In this document: positions 11,322 through 20,825 of the stretch, one piece after another
How positions within the stretch are numbered: the stretch's first letter is position 1
How the letters are laid out: each line of letters opens with the position of its first letter
Notes under the pieces: generated by a model
What the model was told of the DNA's origin: nothing
Seen by the model: only the letters and a program-made list of their open reading frames with translations
Databases searched by the model: none
Program-made: the position numbers and the translations under genes
Source of the DNA: Macrophomina tecta
Lineage: Eukaryota > Ascomycota > Dothideomycetes > Botryosphaeriales > Botryosphaeriaceae
Direction: 5' to 3'
Assembly: GCA_024180945.1 (NCBI GenBank)
Contig: JAKSGN010000022.1
Span: 744,001 to 808,000 of the forward strand
DNA length: 64,000 nucleotides

Positions 11322-14300
11322 TCAACCGCTGCTCCGCTTATACACTTCAAGCTCTTTGAGTAGCTTCTTGGCTTTGCTTACTCCACTCACTTTTGACTTC
11401 TTTGCAATCTGCTTCGCGCTGGCGAGGTCAGCCCCGGCACGCACCAGAATACTAGCCGTCCGCTTGTGCCCTCGACAGGCCGCACGAAACAAAGGCGTCA
11501 GCCCATCCTTGTCTACCACCTCAGTCTCGGCGCCGGCATTGACGAGGGTCTTCACCACACCAGCGTGGCCCTTGTCCGCTGCCTTGCAGAGCGCGGTGTT
11601 CCCGTTATCCGCCTGGGTCTCAAGAGACACGCCAGCGCTGACGAGGGCTCGCACAATGTCCTCATGGCCAAGCGAGGCGGCGAGCATAAGGGGGGTGGTA
11701 TGGTCCGAATCTTTGGCGCCGGCGTCACAGTTCCTCTCCAATAGGAGGCGCACCGCTTCAATCTGATTCTCTTCGATGGCGACGAACAGGGCCGTCCGCT
11801 GCCTGTGGTTCCTCGCATCGACGTCGGCGCCAATCTTCAGCACGAGTGCAACTTCCTCGAGGTTGCCGCTTGCCACAGCTCTCATCAGCTGCGTGGAGCC
11901 TTCGTGGCAGTGGTCGATGTCGGCGTTGCCTTCCCACTTGAGCAGCGCCATCGTCGAGCCTCGATGTGCAGCCGCTGCCGCCCCCAACGCCGTGCATCCA
12001 TTTGCGTCGGGGAGGTTTGCGTCAGCCCCATGAGCCAGGAGCAGTTTGACCGTCTCTTCCGAGCCGTCTTTTCCTGCTGCGATATGCAGTGCAGTGCGGC
12101 TTGCAGAGTTTTTCGCATTGGGATTAGCCCCTCTGTCAAGTAGTAACTGAGCAATGCCAACACGACGGTGTGCAGCCGCCATCATGAGAGGTGTGTTCCC
12201 CTCCGAGCAAGCGATATCGATAGTAGCAGGTGCCCAGTCGAGGAGGAGTTGGACCGTGGAGGTGAGACCGCTGTCGTTGATTGCACATAGTAGTGGCGTT
12301 CTACCAGTGAAGTCCATCTCCCGCGCTGGCGTACGATCATGGGATAGGAGCTTCCGCAGGATTGCTGTTGACCCGTCATAAGCAGCGTAGTGCACCGGAG
12401 TCATTCCTCTCTCCTTCTCAATTTCGGTAATGAAGTTGGGGCGCTTCCTCAGGAGAATATCGACAAGGGCCTCGTTCCTGGAATCCACCGCCAAATGAAG
12501 TGGGTTCTCGCCTTTGGCGTTTTGGTGACTCAAAGAGCCGTCGGCGTCCAACAGTATCTCGAGGGCATTGATGGCGCCCATGGATGCGGCTATACAGCTG
12601 GGAGGCTCGCCCAGCCGATTGCACAAGTGTATGCTCGCGCCTGCTGCGATTAAGGGCTTGATCAGGTGCACATGACTATGTCGGATTGCAGATATCAGCG
12701 GGAAGGTACCCTGGCAATTGCAGATGTCTGGATCGGCGTGAAATTGGAGAAGAGAATCTATGAGGCGCCTATCACCGTTTGCGACGGCCTCATGCAGCGC
12801 TGTCATGCCGAATACATCAGTGGCATTGACATTGACTTGGTGACGATTGAGAAGAGACTTGAGGATTTCTGGATCACCGGATCGAACAGCTGCATGGATG
12901 ACTGTCCTATTTGTGTCACTTTCCACATGTGTCAACTTAGCACCACGGGCCACCAGAATCTCCACCATGCGTTGTTTTCGTTGGATGACAGCTGTGTACA
13001 TTAGACTCATGCCTTGCTCATTTTCAACATTAACGTTGGCGCCGAAGTCCAGGAGTGTGTTGATACCGCAGGCATCGCTCTTTTCCATGGCCAAGAACAT
13101 CGCCTGCCGCATGTTGGGAGGAATTCCTTTGGCGCGACTATGAACAAGAAAGCTTTTGACGATGTCCATGTGACCATTTTTCATGGCTAGGTCAAGAGCA
13201 GTGGCTCCGACACCGTCTAAAGTGACGGTATAGCCCATGTCGTCTGATATTTTGGCGAGTGATTGGAAGATTGCAAGATTCCCTCTCATGGCTGCTTTGC
13301 AGAGTTCTGGACCTCTCTGCTTTGGATCCCGAGCATTGACATTCTTTCTCTCGAGGTCCAGAATCAGATGATCCTTGAGACAAGAGTTGCATAGGTAGTT
13401 CTTGCCTAAACCACCAAAGATTGTTGATATCTCTGATGCTGTAGGTCGGTATTCCTTTTCGGGATCCATCATGGTGAGAATAAGGTCCAAGATTTTGGAG
13501 TCCGCTTTCGGGGCCTCGGGCAATCTAATTTTCTCAATCCAGGATTCTATAGCACCTCGATTGTCGGCAAATGTCATGATTTTTTGCCCGTGTGAGAGGC
13601 AATGTTGGTTGAGTTCGTCGACATCATGTCCAAATAGGTATGTGGCCAGCTCCAGGAAAACGCAGCCGAGACTAAAGATGTCTGACGAGGAGTTTCGCTT
13701 GTCGTCTCTCAGCACCTCCGGGGCGGCGTATCTACGAGTAAATCCCTCAGGCGTTCCCGCCGTTGTGCTTGAATCCATGTCCTTCCAATCAAGAGAGGAT
13801 CCAAAGTCGGTAAGTAAGACTCGTCCATTGTGCACGAGAATGTTATCTGGTTTGATGTCCTTATGACGCACAGATTCCTGGTGTAGATATGATACTGCGG
13901 ATGCGAGACAGCCGAATGCCTCTCGAATGTTCTGCACCGAAGGTTTAGAAGTCTTGGAAGTCACCCACTCTTTCAGGTCGCAATCGGCAATGGGTAGCAT
14001 CATGAAGGCTACCCACTTCGGGTCCGTGTAGCTGCCCACGTATTGGACGAGGTGATGATGCCGAAGACGTTTAAGCGTTTCCAATTCCACTTCAAAGGCT
14101 TCTACCCGGGCTCGTTGAACGGCTGACTGGGCCTTGCGGACCCGTTCCCTGGCATACTCGATCTTGGAAAGTTTGCCACGCGCTCGATCCACAATCCCGT
14201 AGTATCCGTGACCTAAAATGCCACATTCGTCAAGGTTGCAGTCGACTTCATTCTGAAACTGTACATGTGGCCGCGTCTGGCCTTTGAGATCATCGGGAAA

Positions 14301-14597
14301 TACTACGTGCTGGTACTGGAGGAAGGAGCTGTTGGTAGGACTGTCTCTGAAGCCAGAAGGCAGTGTCCAATCCCTGTAGGGAAAGCAGTTGTCAGCGGCA
14401 TGCTGGAAAGCCTCGATACATTCTGGCCGTCCTATGCACCAAAGCAATGTGTACGTCCGGGGCAACTGAGCATAGGTACAGTGTCCCTGAAGCTTTAAAG
14501 CGTCAGTAATCTTCTTGATCGTCGCGTCGTCCACAGGTCGAGCAATTGACGGATCGCTACCGGGCTCAATTCTCGCGACAAACTGGCTTAGGTCCAT
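11322..14597 (-). CDS. Protein kinase-like domain with C-terminal ankyrin repeats
   Basis: Single exon, 1,091 residues. Residues 1-120: unrecognised head. Residues about 122-395: kinase fold with Gly loop GILGHGYYGIV (126-136), alpha-C glutamate in EVELETLKRLRHHH, catalytic loop VRHKDIKPDNILV (243-255, HKD in place of HRD), LLTDFGSSLDW (DFG at 264-266), and YAAPEV (APE 292-294). Residues about 420-1075: some 18-20 ankyrin repeats (for example GNTPLMMAAAHRRVGIAQLL; DGLTPLFRAACRGHKRTAS). The end is basic (KQIAKKSKVSGVSKAKK). In related fungal kinases the beta-3 strand reads A-R-K-R; here it is EYARERV, so the ATP-anchoring lysine appears to be Glu151. That suggests a weak or pseudo-kinase, although HxD and DFG remain. 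Kinase-ankyrin proteins are common in Pezizomycotina; targets are mostly unknown. It sits beside an NLR relic. Confidence 0.88.
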   Translation of the reverse strand: MDLSQFVARIEPGSDPSIARPVDDATIKKITDALKLQGHCTYAQLPRTYTLLWCIGRPECIEAFQHAADNCFPYRDWTLPSGFRDSPTNSSFLQYQHVVFPDDLKGQTRPHVQFQNEVDCNLDECGILGHGYYGIVDRARGKLSKIEYARERVRKAQSAVQRARVEAFEVELETLKRLRHHHLVQYVGSYTDPKWVAFMMLPIADCDLKEWVTSKTSKPSVQNIREAFGCLASAVSYLHQESVRHKDIKPDNILVHNGRVLLTDFGSSLDWKDMDSSTTAGTPEGFTRRYAAPEVLRDDKRNSSSDIFSLGCVFLELATYLFGHDVDELNQHCLSHGQKIMTFADNRGAIESWIEKIRLPEAPKADSKILDLILTMMDPEKEYRPTASEISTIFGGLGKNYLCNSCLKDHLILDLERKNVNARDPKQRGPELCKAAMRGNLAIFQSLAKISDDMGYTVTLDGVGATALDLAMKNGHMDIVKSFLVHSRAKGIPPNMRQAMFLAMEKSDACGINTLLDFGANVNVENEQGMSLMYTAVIQRKQRMVEILVARGAKLTHVESDTNRTVIHAAVRSGDPEILKSLLNRHQVNVNATDVFGMTALHEAVANGDRRLIDSLLQFHADPDICNCQGTFPLISAIRHSHVHLIKPLIAAGASIHLCNRLGEPPSCIAASMGAINALEILLDADGSLSHQNAKGENPLHLAVDSRNEALVDILLRKRPNFITEIEKERGMTPVHYAAYDGSTAILRKLLSHDRTPAREMDFTGRTPLLCAINDSGLTSTVQLLLDWAPATIDIACSEGNTPLMMAAAHRRVGIAQLLLDRGANPNAKNSASRTALHIAAGKDGSEETVKLLLAHGADANLPDANGCTALGAAAAAHRGSTMALLKWEGNADIDHCHEGSTQLMRAVASGNLEEVALVLKIGADVDARNHRQRTALFVAIEENQIEAVRLLLERNCDAGAKDSDHTTPLMLAASLGHEDIVRALVSAGVSLETQADNGNTALCKAADKGHAGVVKTLVNAGAETEVVDKDGLTPLFRAACRGHKRTASILVRAGADLASAKQIAKKSKVSGVSKAKKLLKELEVYKRSSG

Positions 14598-15161
14598 CGT
14601 TGCATGTTACCGCCGTATGGGCTGATATACGCTCCCCAGCGTGCCGAAATGTTCCCTGCGGCCAGGTAGGTTGACACGCCCGGGCTGCTGGGGCTCAAAT
14701 AAAAGGAGAGTGGGCAAACGAGGAGGGCTGTTTTGGGGCTGAATGGATGCGCGGCCGATCAGTCCGGTGCAGTCATTCGGTGCGATGAGGCTGAGATCGC
14801 GGGGTAAGTTGGTGGTCACTCGAGTGGGAATGTTCAGCGACAGCTGCAAGCCACGCTGAGAGCTGTAAGCGTTTAATTGGTCTACGCCGTTTCCATGCGC
14901 GTCTGACTCCACCCTTGCTATCAGCACATCGAAGAGCTACGGCGTATGCTCCTGGGGGCGGAGGCGTGCCTCGTTTGAGCTCTTCAATCAACCTAGACTT
15001 TCCTACTTCATGAAGTTGGGCACCTCAGGGAAATTGCATGATTCGCTGTGTAAAGCTAGCAACAGGAGCATCGCACGCTCCAAATTCCCCGTCTCACTTC
15101 TTTGCAGCAGAAACCATGACACCAGATCCACCTTGCCGCTGTGATCGCCCACTCCCCGCGC
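14598..15161. other. Intergenic, probable promoter of the kinase-ankyrin gene
   Basis: About 560 bases between two minus-strand genes. No ORF with recognisable content. It must contain the 5' region of the kinase-ankyrin gene and the 3' end of the 251-residue gene. Confidence 0.45.
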
Positions 15162-15964
15162 TCAATCGGCGTACCACTCGTCCCTCCAGAAGTCCAGTAT
15201 ATCCTGCGCGACACCAGCCCCAAGCAGGCTCTTCATATCTTCCACTTTCTCCTTCACCCTCCGATCATTCTCATTCCCAACAGCGGCCTCTGCAAATTCT
15301 CTCAACGACCCGAACAGATCTGTCAGCAAGTTCACTTGATTTGCATCCAGCGGGACGGTGTTGTCCAACGGCTTTGTATTCTCTCTTGCCACACACCACG
15401 GCACCAGGTCTAGCGCTGTATTGAAGGTGTCCCGCCGCTTTGCCTGCACCATCTGCGCTGCACGAGCAGCCGAGTTGGAGGAGATATATGACTTGAGCAC
15501 CGCGTCAAATGAAGTGAGGGATGCAAGTGGTATCAGAGGAATACTTGCGATATTGGGATCCGACAGCAGGGAGGCGCTGAGATGAGTGTAGGCATGGAGA
15601 GTGGTTGGTTGTTCGGGAGGCGAGTCGCCAGCAGTGTCCAACAGAAAGACGATGATGGAGTCAAGGCCGCCATTGAGAGCTGTAAAATGCTGAACACGGT
15701 CGAGCGTCGCGGAGAACGCGTCGGGCGAGGTTGAAGAAGGACAGAGAAGGAGAACGCGGAGGGTGCGTGCCGTGTCGGCGCGACCTTGGCGGGGAAGAGG
15801 AATGGCGAGATCGTGCGTATTGAGCGAGTTCTCTACGTTTGATTAGACCGTCATGAGTCTTAAAGTTCGATCGTCTCACCTCGTAGGTTGAGACCAGGGT
15901 TAGCGGTAAGGGTGGGCACAAGAGCTTTGAACGACGCTCGGCGACGTAGCGTCGAACAAAACAT
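15162..15964 (-). CDS. Conserved-looking fungal protein of unknown function
   Basis: Two exons, 15964-15880 and 15832-15162, 251 residues; the 47-nt intron (GGTGAG donor, CGTAG acceptor) joins in frame. I do not recognise a family. The N-terminus is short, basic and serine/arginine-rich (MFCSTLRRRASFKALVP), which could be a mitochondrial presequence. The body alternates strands and helices: TLRVLLLCPSSTSPDAFSAT, VQHFTALNGGLDSIIVFLLD, IPLIPLASLTSFDAVLKSYI, then helical FGSLREFAEAAVGNENDRRV and ending AQDILDFWRDEWYAD. The pattern (beta strand, 'HFTALNGGLDSI', helix) looks like an alpha/beta domain, but I see no nucleotide-binding or catalytic motif. The start is the first ATG in the frame continuous with exon 2; an overlapping longer ORF in another frame (to 16,179) is judged a shadow. 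Confidence 0.65.
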
Positions 15965-16398
15965 CCTGACGGTAGGCGCAGAACACGTGGAAGGTGAGAT
16001 GACAAGCGAATGGAGGATAATTTACTGAGCAGATCAATAGAGAAGAGGGTTCTCGTGCTGGTGCTGCCTGACCCGACCTTAGCAAGGGTCCTGCCCTTCG
16101 GGGAAAGAGCATCTTTAGCAGCGTTGAAGCTAAAAGCTGTGAAAAGGAAGTGGGCAGTCCGATAACTTGCTTCAGTCATATATTCTTGACAATGCCACTT
16201 TTTGAAGACGAAACCTCAATCGAACGCTGGAATACACTAGGAACGCCCTAAACCTCTAAATCTTTTCTTGTTAAACAGGGAGATGAAAGGCTTTACATCT
16301 CGGAGATTCGGGTATCAACAGGGAGAATGAGAGAGGATGAGCTGACAGTGCTCGTGTGTTTGTACAACTGTGAACCAGTACGTGCATCGACACACGAC
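15965..16398. other. Intergenic, no gene seen
   Basis: 434 bases between two minus-strand genes: promoter of the 251-residue gene and 3' UTR of OPA3. Part overlaps a minus-strand ORF (to 16,179) in another frame, which shows no domain and seems a chance frame. Confidence 0.45.
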
Positions 16399-17181
16399 TC
16401 AGGCTTTCCGGACTTCAGAGGCACTAGGCGTGGACTCGCTAATTTTCGAGTCCGCAGAAGCAGCAACCTTCGACGATGGCTCGGATGGCGCAGCGGGTGT
16501 TTTAGCCGCGCTGGAAGGGTGGTCAATTGACCTCTGGGCCTCTTCATTGGCGACCTCCTCTGGTGCGATGCGGGCCTTCAGCATCCTGATCTCCTCCATG
16601 AGCTGCGAGTGCTTTTCTTCCAATTCCTCAAGCTTCTCGTCCACGATATCACGGCGATCGCTGGCCTTCTTCCTCGACCTCCACTGCTCCCAGACTATGA
16701 TGCCGCCAGCAACCAGAAACATGAAGGTCTCGGATATGAAGTTGGCGCCCATGTCGATGGCCTTCGTCTCCGAGAGCGGCCTGACTCTTGGAGTTTTGTG
16801 CTTGTGCTTCTCCTCTATCGCTTCCTTTTCTTTCTTCAGGGCTTCCTCGTCTGCCTTCGTCTCCGCCTCGGTCTTGACAGTTGGCGCCTGGGCAGCGCGT
16901 CGTCTCGCCTCCGCTTCTTTTATTTCGCGCTGAATTTGTTTTTCGATGACTGCTGGGTCCTGTAACAATCCAACGCGCCATCGGACGTCAAGCCGGTGCA
17001 GGGCTTGGGCGAAGGACACGCATTTTCGTCGGAAGGGTTCGTGATTGCGGGCGCCTCGCTTGATGCCATTCTAGGACTGGTGTCAGTATTGCAATGGCAT
17101 AATCAAGATTTCTGCTCTCACCGCTATAGGCTTGGCAAGCGTGCGAATGAGAAGAGACCCGATCTTGAGAGTAAGAGACAT
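16399..17181 (-). CDS. opa3: OPA3-like mitochondrial protein
   Basis: Two exons, 17181-17122 and 17070-16399, 243 residues. Exon 1 encodes MSLTLKIGSLLIRTLAKPIA, the classic amphipathic OPA3 N-terminus; exon 2 continues NGIKRGARNHEPFRRKCVSF and AQALHRLDVRWRVGLL, diagnostic of the family. The 51-nt intron (GTGAGA..CTAG) joins without phase change. A hydrophobic stretch, GANFISETFMFLVAGGIIVW (about residues 123-142), is the conserved OPA3 membrane-associated region, followed by a coiled coil (VDEKLEELEEKHSQLMEEIR) and a Ser/Ala/Pro-rich tail. Human OPA3 is a mitochondrial protein linked to optic atrophy; the fungal role is in mitochondrial maintenance and remains poorly defined. It shares a 363-base divergent promoter with the Polo-like kinase gene. 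Confidence 0.93.
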
Positions 17182-17544
17182 AGCTGCTGTCGCCGGTGGA
17201 GCTCGGATATCGCGGGAATGAGTGGGAATTAGTGCTTGGTGGCAGCCTCGTCCATCGGATCTTGGTGCGGCCGTTGGCTTTGATTGGGGGCGCGGAACTC
17301 AGAGCGATGATGCGCCCATAGCTGTCTGGAGAAGCGATGCAGGTGCAGAGAGGTGCGTCATGGCGGGCATGAAGCTTGGTTGAAGGCGGTGGGTGCCTGG
17401 CTATTCGGGCCTAGTGGTGGGGGCCGGGGAGTGCAGGGACCACGCTGGTTGCTGTGACAATCGGTGTTGAATACACAACTTCCGATTTCTCTTGTCCCGC
17501 TTCCGCTTCCGCTCTCCACTCAGCCTCCAAACCCTCATCGCCAG
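17182..17544. promoter_or_regulatory. Divergent promoter region OPA3 / Polo-like kinase
   Basis: 363 bases between two divergent start codons, so both core promoters must lie here. The half next to the kinase start is CT-rich (about 17,490-17,545), common just upstream of fungal start codons. I see no clear TATA box. Confidence 0.5.
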
Positions 17545-20211
17545 ATGTCTGTCCACGCCGACCCTCCGCCCGCACTGGTGCGGGAGCCCCGAAGATTCGA
17601 ATATGAGACTGCAGAACAACTCGGGAAGGGTGGCTTCGCCATCTGCCATCGTGCTGCCCTCCTCGACAACGGCAAGCCTACCGGACGCGTAGTCGCCCTC
17701 AAAATTGTGAAATCGAAGATGGAGCCCCCAAAGCTTGCGCAAAAGGTATGCATATTATCAGCGCAGTCGTGCGCATCCTGCTGATGGCCTTCCGTAGTTC
17801 GTCACTGAGCTGCAAATTCACTCAAAACTTCACCACCCAAACATCGTGGATTTCTACCGTGCTTTCTCTTTCGAAAACAGTACCTATGTCGTGCTAGAAA
17901 TCTGCGACAATGGCTCTCTCGCAGACATCCTTAAGAAGAGGAGGCATTTCACCATGCCTGAAATCCGTCGTTTCTTGGTTCAGACGTGCGGTGCCGTCAA
18001 ATACCTTCATCACAGGAACATCATCCACAGAGATCTTAAGACTGGCAATCTTTTCCTGGACAAAGACATGAATGTCAAGGTGGGCGACTTCGGTCTCGCC
18101 GCCGTGTTGATATCGCAAAATGATCTTGGAGCCCGGAGAACGACCATGTGTGGAACGCCGAATTACCTCGCACCGGAGATCCTTGAGAAGGGTGGAAAGG
18201 GCCACAACGAAAAGGTAGATCTGTGGGCAATTGGTATCATCGCTTACACTTTGGCGGTCGGCAAGGCACCTTTCCACGCGCCGAAGAGGGAAGACATCTA
18301 CAAGAAGCTCCAAACCAGGGATTACAGCTGGCCGGAAGCCGGGAAGACGACGAACGACATTTGCCACGAGCTAAAGGATCTGGTGGGCTCCCTCCTTGTA
18401 CATGAAGACGACAGGCCGAGTCCGGACAAGATCGTTAGCCACGACTTCTTCAAACTTGGGTACATCCCAGGAAGACTCGACGCAAAATACAAGACTGGCG
18501 CTCCCAAGTGGCCCACGAGATCAATTTCGCCCTCTGCGCGGGCGAGAGGCTACTCCGATGAGTGGTTCAAGCTCTGCAAGGAATCAGGTGTGGGAGAGGT
18601 TGCAGAAGGAAAGGTCTTTGCGGTCATTGGCGGCAGGAAAATCCGATCGGTTGTCAAGGATTGCGAAAAGGAACTCGCTCTCGGTCGTCAACCTGTCGTG
18701 CCCATTCCAGATGATAGTGTTTATGTGCCCTATCCGGACCGCAATGACTGGCCAGACGTTCAACTATGCGCGCTGAGCGAGATTGTCGAAGAGCGGGACT
18801 CGTCTCAGGAAGGGGGTTACCTGGCTGAGATAACAGGTAATGACCGTGCTCAGTCGGCACTCATGAAGCCACCGACGAGGGGCGCCAGGTCAAATTACCT
18901 TAAAGAAAATCTCGCGCCGCAACCAATCCAGACTGGCGAAAATCTGGAGCGGCCGAAGCGCACCAGGAGTGTCCAAGCAGCCATCCGCACCGTCAGTGCG
19001 CAAAGACCACCAAGGCCATCGAGAGAGATCAAGGCTGCACCGTTGGCGAAGTCCACAAGAGAACGGCCAATAGAAAGATCGCCGTCATTGGATGAGATTG
19101 ATGTCGTTGAGCCTATCCCGAAAGTTCCCGCCGAGCCCAAAAGAAGACAGCCTGAGAGAGTAGACTCGTTGGATCCGGTCCCAGCGCCACCGACCCTTAC
19201 AGATGCTTCGCTGGTACCACATTCAGACCCGGAATCGGTGCTCGCGCGCGTTTCCACGTTCCGGGATAACATCGCCCGAGCTTTGGCTAACAAGCCTTAC
19301 GCGACGCGGAAGCCGGCAAGTTCGTATTCGCTCCCGTTCGTGTCTAAGTGGGTGGATTATTCCAGGAAACATGGCGTCGGTTACGTTTTGGAGAACGGGA
19401 ATATTGGATGCATTCTTGGAGCTACGGCGCGCGACCCCGTTACGCATGTGGTTGTACGGGACGGCTATAAGCATCTGCAGTCACTGGGCAAAGAACCCAG
19501 CTCAGTAGACAGGGTCCCTCTTGAGTACTACGCAGATTGCGGCGAGGAGGGCCTGCGCAGGACAGAGCCTACGAAAGAGCGCAGACGTACCACCGGTATC
19601 CTCTGGGCCAAGTTTGGCAAGTACATGTGCCAGCAGGGTCCAGCACAGTGCGAGTCTCCACAGGCAGAAGACGACGGGCTCGCCGTATTCGTGCGATTCT
19701 ATCAACGCTTCGGAAGCGTGGGAATCTGGGGATTCGGCGATGGCTCCTTCCAGGTAAGCAAAGCTGAGCCAATATTGTAGGTGAGCTCGAGTGCTGACAG
19801 TAATTACAGTTCAACTTCCCTGATCACACCAAACTGGTGCTCTCAGCTGACGGCTGCTTCTGCAATTTCACGTGTCTGTCGATTGAAGCGGCCGAACACC
19901 TGGAGCAATACGGCGAGGTGCCATACAGGTACATCAAGACGCGTAACACTCTGACCACATCGCTGCGCACTCTCTTGAATGCGATGGGAGAGAAGGGAGC
20001 ACCGATCAGAGCCCTGGCTGAGGCCAACTACCTCAAGGAGAAGCTGCAATTCATCATGACGGTGATTGAAGGCTGGGTGGCGGGCGGCGGACTGGGCTGC
20101 TCAACGCGAGAAACGGCGCGGCTGCGGTGGGAGGGACCGCTGGTGGAGGACGAGAAGAAGCAGGAATGGGTGACGGTCGGGCGTTCTGGCGGCGATGCTC
20201 CTCGCACTTGA
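17545..20211 (+). CDS. cdc5: Polo-like kinase (Cdc5/PlkA type)
   Basis: Mitotic serine/threonine kinase acting at spindle pole bodies, in mitotic exit and septation. Three exons, 17545-17745, 17798-19753, 19810-20211, giving 852 residues. Kinase domain residues about 20-300: Gly loop LGKGGFAICH, ALK lysine (53), HRDLKTGNLF, DFGLAAVL, and the Polo activation-loop end RRTTMCGTPNYLAPEI with the phosphorylatable threonines. A disordered Arg/Pro/Ser linker follows (about 330-570). Polo-box 1 begins near 575 (FVSKWVDYSRKHGVGYVL) and Polo-box 2 near 690 (VFVRFYQRFGSVGIWGF, then FPDHTKLVLSADG). The phosphopeptide-pincer Trp (SKWVDYS) and His/Lys pair (DHTKL) of animal Plk1 are all conserved, so phospho-docking should work. 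The start is the ATG beginning MSVHADPPP, 5' of the kinase fold. Divergent from OPA3. Confidence 0.95.
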
Positions 20212-20825
20212 GGCAGCAGCTTTCATGTCTTTCGGGGCGGAGTTCTGGGATTACTGAGATGACGCTCTGGGCGCTTTGGGCAGCATTGGCGGCATAGCGG
20301 GGCGTTGGATGCGAGGCGAGCGTTGGACACACTCTTTTTGTTTTCCTGTTACGCGCGGCTAGTGTTGGGATACCTCGGGAGCTGGTTGATTCCGTTTTGC
20401 AATGACAAATGACAAGGCAGCAATAATCACTCAGAGACCGGTGCGGGATGTGCGGGAGAGCGGCCAGCGTGCTTGCGCGTCCGGGCGCTGGGCACACGCA
20501 CAGCCACGGCAGCCCAGCGGCGCCACACGCCGACCCAGGCCCCTTCTCGCGCACCGAAGCCCGGGCCGTGACGCTGCCCAGTCAGTGACGTCCGCCCGCC
20601 AGGCCTCTCATTTCGCACTCCCGTAACATACCGCGCCCCATTGCGATCACCATTGCGCGCAATCCCTCCTTCTCCCCGCTGCCTCTCCTCCATACCACGC
20701 GCCGGCCATCTCTTCCCAGGCCGCATCCCTCTGCACGCGACAACCGCCCGCGCCCGTGATACCCGCCCCCGACTCGTGGGGTACAGCTGTTCCTGACTGC
20801 CTTCAGGGCGCACGCCAGACCCACC
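20212..20825. promoter_or_regulatory. Intergenic, promoter of the myosin I gene
   Basis: 614 bases between the Polo kinase stop and the myosin start. The 3' half is C-rich, typical of a fungal 5' UTR. An antisense ORF (20,427-21,077) crosses the myosin first intron but has low-complexity Arg/Gly composition and is not annotated. Confidence 0.45.

Noticed and set aside
15661..16179. Minus-strand ORF of 172 codons starting MTEASYRTAHF
   Set aside because: Frame differs from the spliced 251-residue gene; runs through its intron and has no recognisable content.
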